Shown in pieces: positions 52,891-60,401 of a DNA stretch of 64,000 nucleotides. This stretch comes from Nitrospinaceae bacterium (GTDB lineage: Bacteria > Nitrospinota > Nitrospinia > Nitrospinales > Nitrospinaceae), in NCBI GenBank assembly GCA_024644405.1, contig JAHELC010000006.1, forward strand, positions 92,065 to 156,064, given 5' to 3'. Every line of letters begins with the position of its first letter. Within the stretch, counting starts at the first letter, position 1. Position numbers and translations under genes: made by a program. The notes beneath the pieces are model-generated. The model was given only the letters and a program-made list of their open reading frames with translations. It was not told the origin of the DNA and searched no databases.

Positions 52891-53262
52891 ATGGCGGTAT
52901 TTTATCTAATATTACATGCTGCGGTGCTGTTGTTCGTGGTGGTCGGGTTTCCGGTCGCGTTGATCACGAACCACCGTGCGTTTCGTCTGATTCATGCCGG
53001 GGTCCTCGCCTTCATCACCCTGCTGATGATCCTGCAAATTCCCTGTCCACTAACCGTTCTCGAAGAAGCTTCAACAGGGGAATCCTACGAAGGCTCCTTT
53101 CTCGCCACCTGGCTGAATCGAATCATTTATATGGAATGGTTCACTCCCCGTGCGGTTTTTATCGCTGATATGGTTTTCGCCGCTCTGGTCTTTTCTTCCT
53201 TTGGGTGGCGGCCACTGAAAAGAAAATCACCTGTGGAGGATAAAGTCACTTCGGAGCAGTGA
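52891..53262 (+). CDS. DUF2784 family membrane protein
   Basis: 123 residues with three to four hydrophobic helices. The family markers are the loop IPCPLTVLEEASTG and the SFLATWLNRIIYMEWF segment. AGGAG precedes the ATG at 52891. Its function is unknown. The 3' end overlaps the convergent lipoprotein gene by 17 bases. Confidence 0.82.
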   Translation: MAVFYLILHAAVLLFVVVGFPVALITNHRAFRLIHAGVLAFITLLMILQIPCPLTVLEEASTGESYEGSFLATWLNRIIYMEWFTPRAVFIADMVFAALVFSSFGWRPLKRKSPVEDKVTSEQ

Positions 53263-54097
53263 CCGGCATCACGCACCGGAAACCGACATTTTCAAAGTAT
53301 TCATCGGGTCTGGCTTCAGTGCGGTAAAAGGCATAACGGTATGCCTCCAGAAAGTAATGCCCACCCTTCTGAAACCCGTTGCCGCGAAGCACCTTGAACT
53401 CTTTCCCGAATTTTTTAAACTGATAATCGTTCCCGGGATACGGCTGGTACCAGCTCGAAGTCCATTCCATGACATTCCCCGCCATGTCAAAAAGGTGGTA
53501 GGGGCTGACGTCTTTCGGATAACTGCCACCGGGCATGAGCGACTTGGCACCATCGACCCCGACATTGGCCCAGCCCTTTTGGTATTCATTGCCCCATGGA
53601 AACAACCGGCCGTCAGTGCCGCGTGCGGCCTTTTCCCACTGAGATTCCGTCGGTAACCGCTTGCCGGCCCAAAGCGCGTATGTCAACGCTTCACGCCAGG
53701 TGACGTTGGTGACCGGCAGGTCTTTCGTCCCCGCGGGGAACATTCCCTCTTCCCAGTGGCCGGGCAACTCTGGAAATTGTGTGGCTTCAACAAATCTCTG
53801 ATACTCCCCGTTGGACACCTCTTTTTCGTCGATATAAAACGCCTCAAGGTGGACCCTGTGCTCCGGGTGCTGATCCTTGTAGAGAGGTTTGACGGTGCCG
53901 ATTTTAAGGTGGGTATTCTCCGGATCAGTACGGTCGGTCCCCATAATGAATTCTCCGGCGGGAACCAGCCTCATGGCCTTGCCATCCATCTCGGAGACCC
54001 TTGTGGGTGGCAGAGAATCCGGGGTTATTTCACAAGCGGACAGAAATGTAACAACAAAATAAACCAACAAAAGAACGCGCTTATTATCGAGATACAT
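53246..54097 (-). CDS. FGE/SUMF1-fold lipoprotein lacking the catalytic cysteines
   Basis: 283 residues with a lipobox (FLSAC near residue 22), hence a probable lipoprotein. The rest is a formylglycine-generating-enzyme-type C-type-lectin-like fold: MRLVPAGEFIMGT, the EKEVSNGEYQRFV strand, LPTESQWEKAARG, LFPWGNEY, the MAGNVMEWTSSWY core and a final E-N-V-G-F-R-C. In true FGE the active-site cysteines lie in G-G-S-Y-M-C-x4-C; here the region reads GGHYFLEAYRYAFYR with no cysteine. A structural or binding role in the envelope is more likely than sulfatase activation. Confidence 0.88.
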   Translation of the reverse strand: MYLDNKRVLLLVYFVVTFLSACEITPDSLPPTRVSEMDGKAMRLVPAGEFIMGTDRTDPENTHLKIGTVKPLYKDQHPEHRVHLEAFYIDEKEVSNGEYQRFVEATQFPELPGHWEEGMFPAGTKDLPVTNVTWREALTYALWAGKRLPTESQWEKAARGTDGRLFPWGNEYQKGWANVGVDGAKSLMPGGSYPKDVSPYHLFDMAGNVMEWTSSWYQPYPGNDYQFKKFGKEFKVLRGNGFQKGGHYFLEAYRYAFYRTEARPDEYFENVGFRCVMPVTAPK

Positions 54098-54134
54098 TCA
54101 AACGAACCTGGGGAAATGCCGTTTCACGGCGAAA

Positions 54135-54464
54135 TCAATTCTTGCCGTCTTCATCCTCGTCATCCTCGTCGTCATCATCCTCGTCGTCATCATCCTCGTC
54201 ATCCTCTTCCTCTAAAGATTTCTGGAGCTCTTCCTCCTCGGCCGCATCCATCAATTCCTTGATCTCTTCATAACCCGTGGCCATCCGCTGAATATTGATG
54301 AGGAGGTTGACCAGATCGGCGTCTGCCATTTCACGAATTCCCGCAACCAGTGAGCCCCGCTCATCGTCCCCGAATTTTTCATCAAACTCATCGAATATGC
54401 TGATGATCTTGTCCTTGCAATGCAGCAGGTCGAAGAAAAAACTTTGAATTTCAATCTTAGCCAT
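54135..54464 (-). CDS. Small acidic protein with poly-Asp/Glu tail
   Basis: 109 residues: a helical N-terminal 75 residues (FFFDLLHCKDKIISIFDEFD, then LVNLLINIQRMATGYEEI), then an almost pure Asp/Glu tail to the end. The tail is encoded by a GTC/ATC-type 15-base tandem repeat at about 54149-54212. No homologous family is recognised. Composition and an intact frame suggest it is real. Its position 37 bases upstream of the FGE-fold gene on the same strand suggests co-transcription. The tail could bind Ca2+ or basic proteins, which is a guess. Confidence 0.65.
   Translation of the reverse strand: MAKIEIQSFFFDLLHCKDKIISIFDEFDEKFGDDERGSLVAGIREMADADLVNLLINIQRMATGYEEIKELMDAAEEEELQKSLEEEDDEDDDDEDDDDEDDEDEDGKN
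54149..54212. repeat. Short tandem repeat encoding an acidic tail
   Basis: Tandem copies of a 15-base unit, TCATCATCCTCGTCG-like with variants, encode the Asp/Glu run. The length can change in steps of 3 or 15 bases without shifting frame. Confidence 0.7.
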
Positions 54465-54655
54465 AATATTCCTTATCTCGTTTGTGACAAACGCCCACCG
54501 GAAATATAACCGGATCCCTTAAAAAAAATGGAAGCCACAAAATACCACAAAAATAATGGATTATTGAAATCGTTATTTCAGCTGAAGCATCCCTGATAAC
54601 GCATATCGATATTAAATCGACTGAGAAATTCACTCGATCCCGCCGGGATTAATTT

Positions 54656-54684
54656 TTGTTTCAAGGAAACTATTGAATTATAAT
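54656..54684 (+). promoter_or_regulatory. Probable promoter of the DUF1566 gene
   Basis: TTGTTT (54656-54661) and a perfect TATAAT (54679-54684) are spaced 17 bases apart, about 75 bases ahead of the start codon. Confidence 0.45.
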
Positions 54685-54759
54685 AGCTAAGTCAAGGTAT
54701 AGAGGGATTTTAATTATTACGACGCAATTACTAACCTTTAACTTTATTGGGTTCGAAGA

Positions 54760-55239
54760 ATGGCTGAAGGCGAACGTTTTGTGGATAACGGCGATGGCAC
54801 CGTCACCGATACCAAATACAAACTGATGTGGCTCAAGGTGGACAGCTATCAGAAAAGAAACAAATGGTGCAGTTGGAAGGGAGCCCACAAATTCGTCGCC
54901 CGGCTGAATGAAAAAAAATTCGCGGGATACGATGACTGGCGCCTGCCCAAAAGCCAGGAGTGCCGCAACCTGTACGACCACGACAGCAAAAACTATGACT
55001 TTGACGGCGACATCGTCCACATCGACTACGCCTTTCCCGAAGGATGCGGGTCGACTTACTGGTGTGTCGAGGAAAGCGGCATCAACGCCATGGCCTATAA
55101 CTTTTACAGTGACCGCGGCTACCAGATTCGTAAATCTACCAAAGATGAGTCCAACATGTCCTGCCGGCCCGTCCGGACAGCGGGAAAAGCCACGGTTCAG
55201 GGACGCACCTCATCCACCGGCCGGACCCGGCGGGAATAG
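54760..55239 (+). CDS. DUF1566 (Lcl C-terminal-like) protein
   Basis: 159 residues matching the DUF1566 domain: FVDNGDGTVTDTKYKLMWLK at the start, then W-x-x-A-x-x-F-V-A-x-L-N, the GYDDWRLPKSQECRNLYDH core and a C-terminal Y-x-I-R plus C-R-P-V-R. These domains have a lectin-like (FGE-related) fold and usually occur in exported proteins; here no signal peptide is seen. The last 20 residues are Ser/Thr/Arg-rich. It lies 29 bases before alr. Confidence 0.85.
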   Translation: MAEGERFVDNGDGTVTDTKYKLMWLKVDSYQKRNKWCSWKGAHKFVARLNEKKFAGYDDWRLPKSQECRNLYDHDSKNYDFDGDIVHIDYAFPEGCGSTYWCVEESGINAMAYNFYSDRGYQIRKSTKDESNMSCRPVRTAGKATVQGRTSSTGRTRRE

Positions 55240-55268
55240 AGGAGAAGAATATTTCCAATTCCATCGAC

Positions 55269-56438
55269 ATGCAATCAGCCAACCCAGCGGGCTTACACCG
55301 GGCCACCGTGGCGGAGGTTCATTTGTCGAACCTGCAGCACAATGTGAAGGCCCTACGCTCCTTGCTCAAACCCGGAGTCCAACTGATGGCCGTCGTCAAG
55401 GCCGATGCCTATGGTCACGGCGCCCTGCCCTGCACTCAAGCCATGCTCGATGCCGGAGCGGATACTTTGGGAGTGGGAATTGTTTCCGAAGGCATCGAAC
55501 TGAGGGAACAGGGAGTGCAGGCTCCAATCCAGGTGCTGATCGGGATTTTCCCGGACGAAATTGATGAGCTGATTCAACACAACCTGACCACCACCTTGTA
55601 CAGCCGCTCCCTGGCAGAAACCTTATCGCAACGCGCAGGCCTCCTGGGTAAAGAAGCGGGGGTTCACGTTAAAGTCGATACCGGGATGGGCCGGCTTGGG
55701 ATTGCCCCGGACCAGCTTCCCGGATTGGTCGAGTTCATTGCGGGCTTAAAAAATATCCGGATCGAATCCATCTTTACTCATTTTTCTTCTGCCGATCACG
55801 CAGACCCCGGCTTTACGCTGAAACAGATGAAGTGTTTTCAAGCCTCGCTCGATGCCTTGAAAAAAGCGAAATTTGATATTCCACTGGCGCATTGCGCCAA
55901 CAGCGCTGCTTTGCTCCAGTTCCCGGAAAGCCAGTACGATCTGGTGCGGCCCGGAATCGCCCTTTACGGAGCGTTGCCTGCCCCCGGGCTGGCCCCGGTA
56001 ATCGAGTCCTTAACCGCGAAGCATAGAGAATTTTCCCTGATCCCGGTCATGCAGTGGAAGACGAGGATATTGACTATCAATTCCCTTCCGAAAGGCTCCC
56101 CGGTAAGTTACGGCAAGAAATTTGTCACCCAGCGCGACAGCCGTATTGCGACTCTTCCGGTCGGATATGCCGATGGTCTGGATCGGCTCCTGACCCATCG
56201 GATGCAGGTACTGGTGCGCGGGCACAAGTTGCCTCAAGTGGGGACGATCTGTATGGACATGTGCATGGTTGATGTGACCGATTGTGCCGAGGCGCAGGAA
56301 GGCGATGAGGTGGTCCTGTTCGGTCAACAAGGGGAGGAAACCCTCACCGCCGACGAGATGGCGACTCAGGCCGAAACCATCCCCTACGAAATTCTGTGTG
56401 GTGTCGGTAAGCGGGTTCCCCGCATTTATCTTCCTTAA
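55269..56438 (+). CDS. alr: Alanine racemase
   Basis: A PLP enzyme that makes D-alanine for peptidoglycan. 389 residues: PLP-binding lysine K44 in AVVKADAYGHG, the IHVK-like HVKVDTGMGRLG strand, THFSSAD, CANSAALL with VRPGIALYG, and the second catalytic base Tyr in PVSYGKKFVT with the LPVGYADG and GTICMDMCMVD segments. All catalytic elements are intact. No good ribosome-binding site stands directly before the ATG (GGAG is about 24 bases away), so the start is less sure. It converges on pyrD with only five bases between them. Confidence 0.96.
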   Translation: MQSANPAGLHRATVAEVHLSNLQHNVKALRSLLKPGVQLMAVVKADAYGHGALPCTQAMLDAGADTLGVGIVSEGIELREQGVQAPIQVLIGIFPDEIDELIQHNLTTTLYSRSLAETLSQRAGLLGKEAGVHVKVDTGMGRLGIAPDQLPGLVEFIAGLKNIRIESIFTHFSSADHADPGFTLKQMKCFQASLDALKKAKFDIPLAHCANSAALLQFPESQYDLVRPGIALYGALPAPGLAPVIESLTAKHREFSLIPVMQWKTRILTINSLPKGSPVSYGKKFVTQRDSRIATLPVGYADGLDRLLTHRMQVLVRGHKLPQVGTICMDMCMVDVTDCAEAQEGDEVVLFGQQGEETLTADEMATQAETIPYEILCGVGKRVPRIYLP

Positions 56439-56443
56439 ATCAG

Positions 56444-57358
56444 TTATTTAACTCCGCGTATCTCATCTAATTTATTAATTCCTTTAGCGGCACACCATCG
56501 GCGGATCCCGTCGATAATTTTTACCGTGACGGCAGGATCAAAAAAATTGGCGGTACCCACCTGAACCGCCGAGGCGCCGGCCATTATAAACTCCAAGGCG
56601 TCTTCCGCGGTCCGGATGCCGCCCATCCCGATTACGGGAATGCCCACCGTCCGGGCCACCTGATACACCATGTTCAAAGCAATCGGTTTGATCGCCGGAC
56701 CGGACAAGCCGCCACTGCCATTGGCGAGGAAAGGTTTCCGGGTATCGACGTCCATCGCCATTCCGACATAGGTATTGACAAGTGATACCGCATCGGCACC
56801 GGCGGCTTCCGCCGCCCGGGCGATTTCACAGATATCGGTCACATTGGGGGACAGTTTCACGATCAGAAATTTCTGGGTGGCGGGACGCACCGCCTTGACC
56901 ACCTGCTCCACGATTTGCGGGTTCGAACTGAACGCCAGGCCGCCTTCCTCCACGTTGGGACAGGAAATATTCATTTCTAAAGCGTCGATACGCTCCAACC
57001 CGGAAAGCTGTTTCGCCATCTCGGCATACTCCCGGACCGTCTCCCCGAAAAAATTGACAATGATGCGGGTCTGGTATTTCTGAAGAAGAGGCAGTTTGTC
57101 ATCCCGGAATTGATCGAGGCCGACATTTTCCAACCCGATGGCATTGAGCATACCCGATGCGGTTTCAAACACACGGGGCACCGGGTTGCCCAGGCGGGGT
57201 TTCAGGGAGAGCCCTTTGGTGCACAATCCGCCCAACCGGCTGAGATCGAGGAACGGGATGAATTCCAACCCATAGCCGAAAGTTCCCGACGCGGCAATGA
57301 TGGGGTTGCTGAGCTCAAGAGCGCCCAATTTGACAGAGATATCAGGACCAGAGGTCAT
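56444..57358 (-). CDS. pyrD: Dihydroorotate dehydrogenase, class 1B catalytic subunit
   Basis: Oxidises dihydroorotate to orotate in pyrimidine synthesis. The 304-residue FMN barrel begins ISVKLGALELSNPIIAASGT. It has the catalytic cysteine in EMNISCPNVEEGG near residue 135, SLVNTYVGMAMDVDTRKP, and the phosphate-binding GMGGIRTAEDALEFIMAGAS. The cysteine base marks class 1, and the N-G-S-G-G-L-S-G-P-A-I motif the B subtype, which needs an electron-transfer subunit PyrK not found here. Confidence 0.95.
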   Translation of the reverse strand: MTSGPDISVKLGALELSNPIIAASGTFGYGLEFIPFLDLSRLGGLCTKGLSLKPRLGNPVPRVFETASGMLNAIGLENVGLDQFRDDKLPLLQKYQTRIIVNFFGETVREYAEMAKQLSGLERIDALEMNISCPNVEEGGLAFSSNPQIVEQVVKAVRPATQKFLIVKLSPNVTDICEIARAAEAAGADAVSLVNTYVGMAMDVDTRKPFLANGSGGLSGPAIKPIALNMVYQVARTVGIPVIGMGGIRTAEDALEFIMAGASAVQVGTANFFDPAVTVKIIDGIRRWCAAKGINKLDEIRGVK

Positions 57359-57435
57359 CAGATGATTTGTTTAAATTTATTAAAATTAGCAGGCGGCCTG
57401 CTAAGCCTAACCTTTTAGAAAACAATGCCTTTTGC

Positions 57436-57464
57436 TTGACACCCGAAAAAATGATGGATATAAT
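57436..57464 (+). promoter_or_regulatory. Consensus sigma70 promoter upstream of the SPOR gene
   Basis: Perfect TTGACA (57436-57441), a 17-base spacer and perfect TATAAT (57459-57464). The start would be near 57471, 170 bases before the ATG. It is the best promoter in the window. Confidence 0.7.
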
Positions 57465-57640
57465 GTTTGCAGTTTCAGTGGGATGGAGGTTTTGGCTACC
57501 CCTGATAACACGCCCTATTCAAATTAACAGATTTTTTCCCACTTCGCATTTTAAATCAGCCAGAGCCCGACTCTCCCGATCCTAAACCCGAACGACAGAA
57601 GTAACTCTATCTTTCATTAACCTTTCACTCCCAAAAAACC

Positions 57641-58675
57641 ATGTCTGCCAAACTATTCAATGAGCCTCAACAGAGTGAACGACCCCACCATGGAAGAACC
57701 ATCAAAAAAATAGACGATTTGATTCTGGATGCAGAGATTGAGGCCCAGGCCGAGATCAACCAAAAATTACGCTCCAATAATACCAAAATGCTCCTGGTCG
57801 TTCTGCTGGGAGTGGGATTGTTCTATGTTCTTTATTCGGGAGTGCAGAACCAGACCATTCCCGTACCCTCCTTTCTAATGGAGGAAGCACAGATTGCCCA
57901 AACGCCGACGGCACCGGGGCCAGCTCCCAAGCCCATTCCTTTTCCGGTAACCGAGTCTGCTACGGCGACCGGAGCACCCGCCTTGAATGACTCAGAAGAA
58001 CAGGACCTGAGTCCATTGGAAAATGAAGTGATGTCCATGATCCAGAAGAACCTGGGGAAACCGGGACAAGCGGTTTCACGTCCGGAACCCGGTGCGCCCT
58101 CCGGGCAAGCTGCCCCCTCCACTCCTGTAATTCAATCTTCACCGGCTTCAGCTGAACCTGCGAAACCCGCCCTCTCCAGTCCCAAATCTGTCGCGCCTCG
58201 GCTGACAGAGGCGCAAAGTGAGTTTTTCATACAGGTCGGGGCCTTTTCGGTGAAAACCAACGCGGATCGCGTCATCAAAAAACTGATGTCCGGTGGATTT
58301 TCACCGCTCGTGCAAACCCGGACCACCCGGTCATCCATGTACGTTGTATTCATCGGGGGTTTTGCTGACAAAAAGAGTCCGCAGAATATGATGACGGAAT
58401 TGAGGAGTAAGGGTTTGAACCCCATATTGAAAAAAAATGATAACGCGAGTTATTCCATCATTCTGGGCAAAGACAAATCCAAGGGAAAAGCTGAGGCACT
58501 CAAGCAAAAATTGACCAAGCAAGGTATTTTCACCAGCCTGAAACAGATGAAAATTGACACGCGAATGTTTGTCGTCCGTGTCGGTGGATTCGAAAGCAAC
58601 ACGAACGCCCTTAAGGGCCAGGAAAAACTGGAGACTCTGGGGTACAAAGGTACCCTCATTCGTAAAAAATCCTGA
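57641..58675 (+). CDS. Bitopic membrane protein with two SPOR domains
   Basis: 344 residues: a cytosolic 48-residue N-terminus, a transmembrane helix (about 49-68), a Pro/Ala/Ser-rich linker (about 85-190), then two C-terminal SPOR-type folds of about 70 residues. The first runs FFIQVGAFSVKTNADRVIKK and ends before I-L-K-K. The second includes YSIILGKDKSKGKAEALKQK and MFVVRVGGFES. SPOR domains bind denuded glycan at division sites, so a septal role is plausible. A consensus promoter and a strong terminator flank it as a single-gene unit. Confidence 0.85.
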   Translation: MSAKLFNEPQQSERPHHGRTIKKIDDLILDAEIEAQAEINQKLRSNNTKMLLVVLLGVGLFYVLYSGVQNQTIPVPSFLMEEAQIAQTPTAPGPAPKPIPFPVTESATATGAPALNDSEEQDLSPLENEVMSMIQKNLGKPGQAVSRPEPGAPSGQAAPSTPVIQSSPASAEPAKPALSSPKSVAPRLTEAQSEFFIQVGAFSVKTNADRVIKKLMSGGFSPLVQTRTTRSSMYVVFIGGFADKKSPQNMMTELRSKGLNPILKKNDNASYSIILGKDKSKGKAEALKQKLTKQGIFTSLKQMKIDTRMFVVRVGGFESNTNALKGQEKLETLGYKGTLIRKKS

Positions 58676-58693
58676 GTTTATTAAGTGATTCGT

Positions 58694-58724
58694 GCCCTCA
58701 TCCTGCGGGATGAGGGCTTTTTTT
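58694..58724 (+). terminator. Strong intrinsic terminator after the SPOR gene
   Basis: A 10-bp perfect stem, GCCCTCATCC / GGATGAGGGC with loop TGCG, is followed by seven T residues. Confidence 0.95.
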
Positions 58725-58896
58725 ATGTCCCTTCCTGGAAAAAATATCCAAAAACCCGCATTTTTGTCTGTAATATATGGCACAGCCCCACGACTAATCT
58801 GAGATTCAAAGGATCTCCTTGATATTTCCCGGTGGCGGGAAGAGTAGCTGTTTCGTATCCATTAATCTTGTTCCATACCATACCCAGGAGTCGTTC

Positions 58897-59202
58897 ATGA
58901 AAAAGACAGTCCTCACTTTATCAGCGTTGATTTTCTCTCTTGCACTTATGATTCCCAGCCTGATGTGGGCAGATGACGGGAAACACATGGAAGAGGGTTC
59001 CGGCATGAAGATGGATAAATCCTCCCTTGGAGAGTACAAGGATGAGAAGCACTCCCAAGAATATAAAGACGCTGAAAACCGCATGAAGGAAGGGAGCGCG
59101 CGCAAGGAAGAACTTGAAAAAAGCGCCGACCAAAAGAAAATGGAAGCACGTGAAGCGGAGAAAAGAATGATTATGACGGTTCCCAAAAGAGAGGGCAGTT
59201 AA
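58897..59202 (+). CDS. Small exported charged protein
   Basis: 101 residues from the ATG at 58897, which has AGGAG six bases upstream; a longer open frame from 58819 is rejected. A signal peptide (M-K-K-T-V, hydrophobic core, cleavage near M-W-A-D) is followed by a highly charged mature part of about 75 residues rich in Lys, Glu and Met, mostly helical (EKSADQKKMEAREAEKRM). No family is recognised. A separate terminator follows, so it is monocistronic and probably well expressed. Confidence 0.75.
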   Translation: MKKTVLTLSALIFSLALMIPSLMWADDGKHMEEGSGMKMDKSSLGEYKDEKHSQEYKDAENRMKEGSARKEELEKSADQKKMEAREAEKRMIMTVPKREGS

Positions 59203-59225
59203 TTTCCAAAATCAGCGCAGCACTC

Positions 59226-59265
59226 AAAAACCAGGGAGACCTCCGGGACTCCCTGGTTTTTCTTT
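59226..59265 (+). terminator. Intrinsic terminator after the small exported protein gene
   Basis: The hairpin AAAAACCAGGGAG / CTCCCTGGTTTTT has a 10-base loop and runs into T-rich sequence. The A-rich 5' side would let it work on both strands. Confidence 0.88.
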
Positions 59266-59456
59266 TGGTTTTTAATGAAATTTCACACCAATTCTTGTAT
59301 CATCCCCTTAGCTTGATTGACCAATATTTCCAATCCGGTTAATCCATTCCAACCCAACTCTTACCATCCCTTGGACCGCAACCTTTCAGTTCATCATCCG
59401 GAAAACACTGAGCCCGGTTTACCAACCGGTTCCAAGGCAATCACCAGGCGATTTCC

Positions 59457-60398
59457 ATGATTACTGACGTCCTCTATGTGCTGGCAGGCCTCGCTTTGTT
59501 GTATTTCGGCGGCGAATCCCTGATCACCGGAAGCCTGCGGATCGCCCATCGTTTTAAAATCAGCCCTTTTGTGATTGGCGCCACGGTGATGGGGTTCGGC
59601 ACGTCCTCTCCCGAGTTGGCCGTCAGCGTGCTGGCCTCCTTCCGGGGAGAAGCCGAGGTGGCCGTTGGAAATGTCATCGGCAGTAATATTGCCAATGTGG
59701 GGCTGGTACTGGGACTGACGGCCCTGATAGTCCCTCTCACCATCGATCAGAGACGGTTTAAATCTGAAACCCCTCCCCTGGTAATAGCCACGTTCGTCAT
59801 TTTATATTTGGCCTGGGACTTTACCCTGTCGCGCTGGGAAGGGTTGCTGCTGGTATCGGGACTTATGATTTACGTGTGGAGAACGCTTAAATACGATGAT
59901 GGGGGAGACTTTGACTTGGAGGAGGAATTTTCTATTTTCGCCGGCAAAGGGATGGGCTTTCAAGTCCTATTGACTCTCGCGGGGCTGGCACTTTTGATCC
60001 TGGGAGCGGATTGGATGGTCCACGGCGCCGTCAATATTGCCCGAAAGGTGGGAGTCAGCGAGTGGTTGATCGGAATCTCCATCGTCGCGCTGGGAACCAG
60101 CTTACCGGAAATCGTGTCTTCCTTTATGTCCGCCTTGCGGGGTCATGGAGAAATGGCCCTGGGAAATATTTTCGGAAGCAATATTTTTAATATTTTTATG
60201 GTGCTCGGGACCAGCGCTGCGCTCAATCCCCTAATCATCCGGGAACCGATTCATCCCGACCTGCTGATCACCACCGGAGTGACCTGTCTGTTACTGCTTC
60301 TCATCAGCCGAAAATATCAATTGAACAAACCCGACGGCATCATCCTGCTGTTGTGCTATTTAAGCTATATTACACTGAAGGGAATGGGGACGATCTGA
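59457..60398 (+). CDS. Na+/Ca2+ antiporter family (CaCA, YrbG-like) membrane protein
   Basis: 313 residues with about ten hydrophobic helices and the two inverted alpha repeats of the cation/Ca2+ exchanger family: GATVMGFGTSSPELAVSV near 42-60 and GISIVALGTSLPEIVSSF near 205-222, both keeping the G-T-S-x-P-E ion-binding signature. Acidic residues in the middle loop (DGGDFDLEEEF) separate the halves. The gene ends three bases before the convergent TPR gene. Ion specificity is not certain. Confidence 0.92.
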   Translation: MITDVLYVLAGLALLYFGGESLITGSLRIAHRFKISPFVIGATVMGFGTSSPELAVSVLASFRGEAEVAVGNVIGSNIANVGLVLGLTALIVPLTIDQRRFKSETPPLVIATFVILYLAWDFTLSRWEGLLLVSGLMIYVWRTLKYDDGGDFDLEEEFSIFAGKGMGFQVLLTLAGLALLILGADWMVHGAVNIARKVGVSEWLIGISIVALGTSLPEIVSSFMSALRGHGEMALGNIFGSNIFNIFMVLGTSAALNPLIIREPIHPDLLITTGVTCLLLLLISRKYQLNKPDGIILLLCYLSYITLKGMGTI

Positions 60399-60401
60399 AG
60401 T

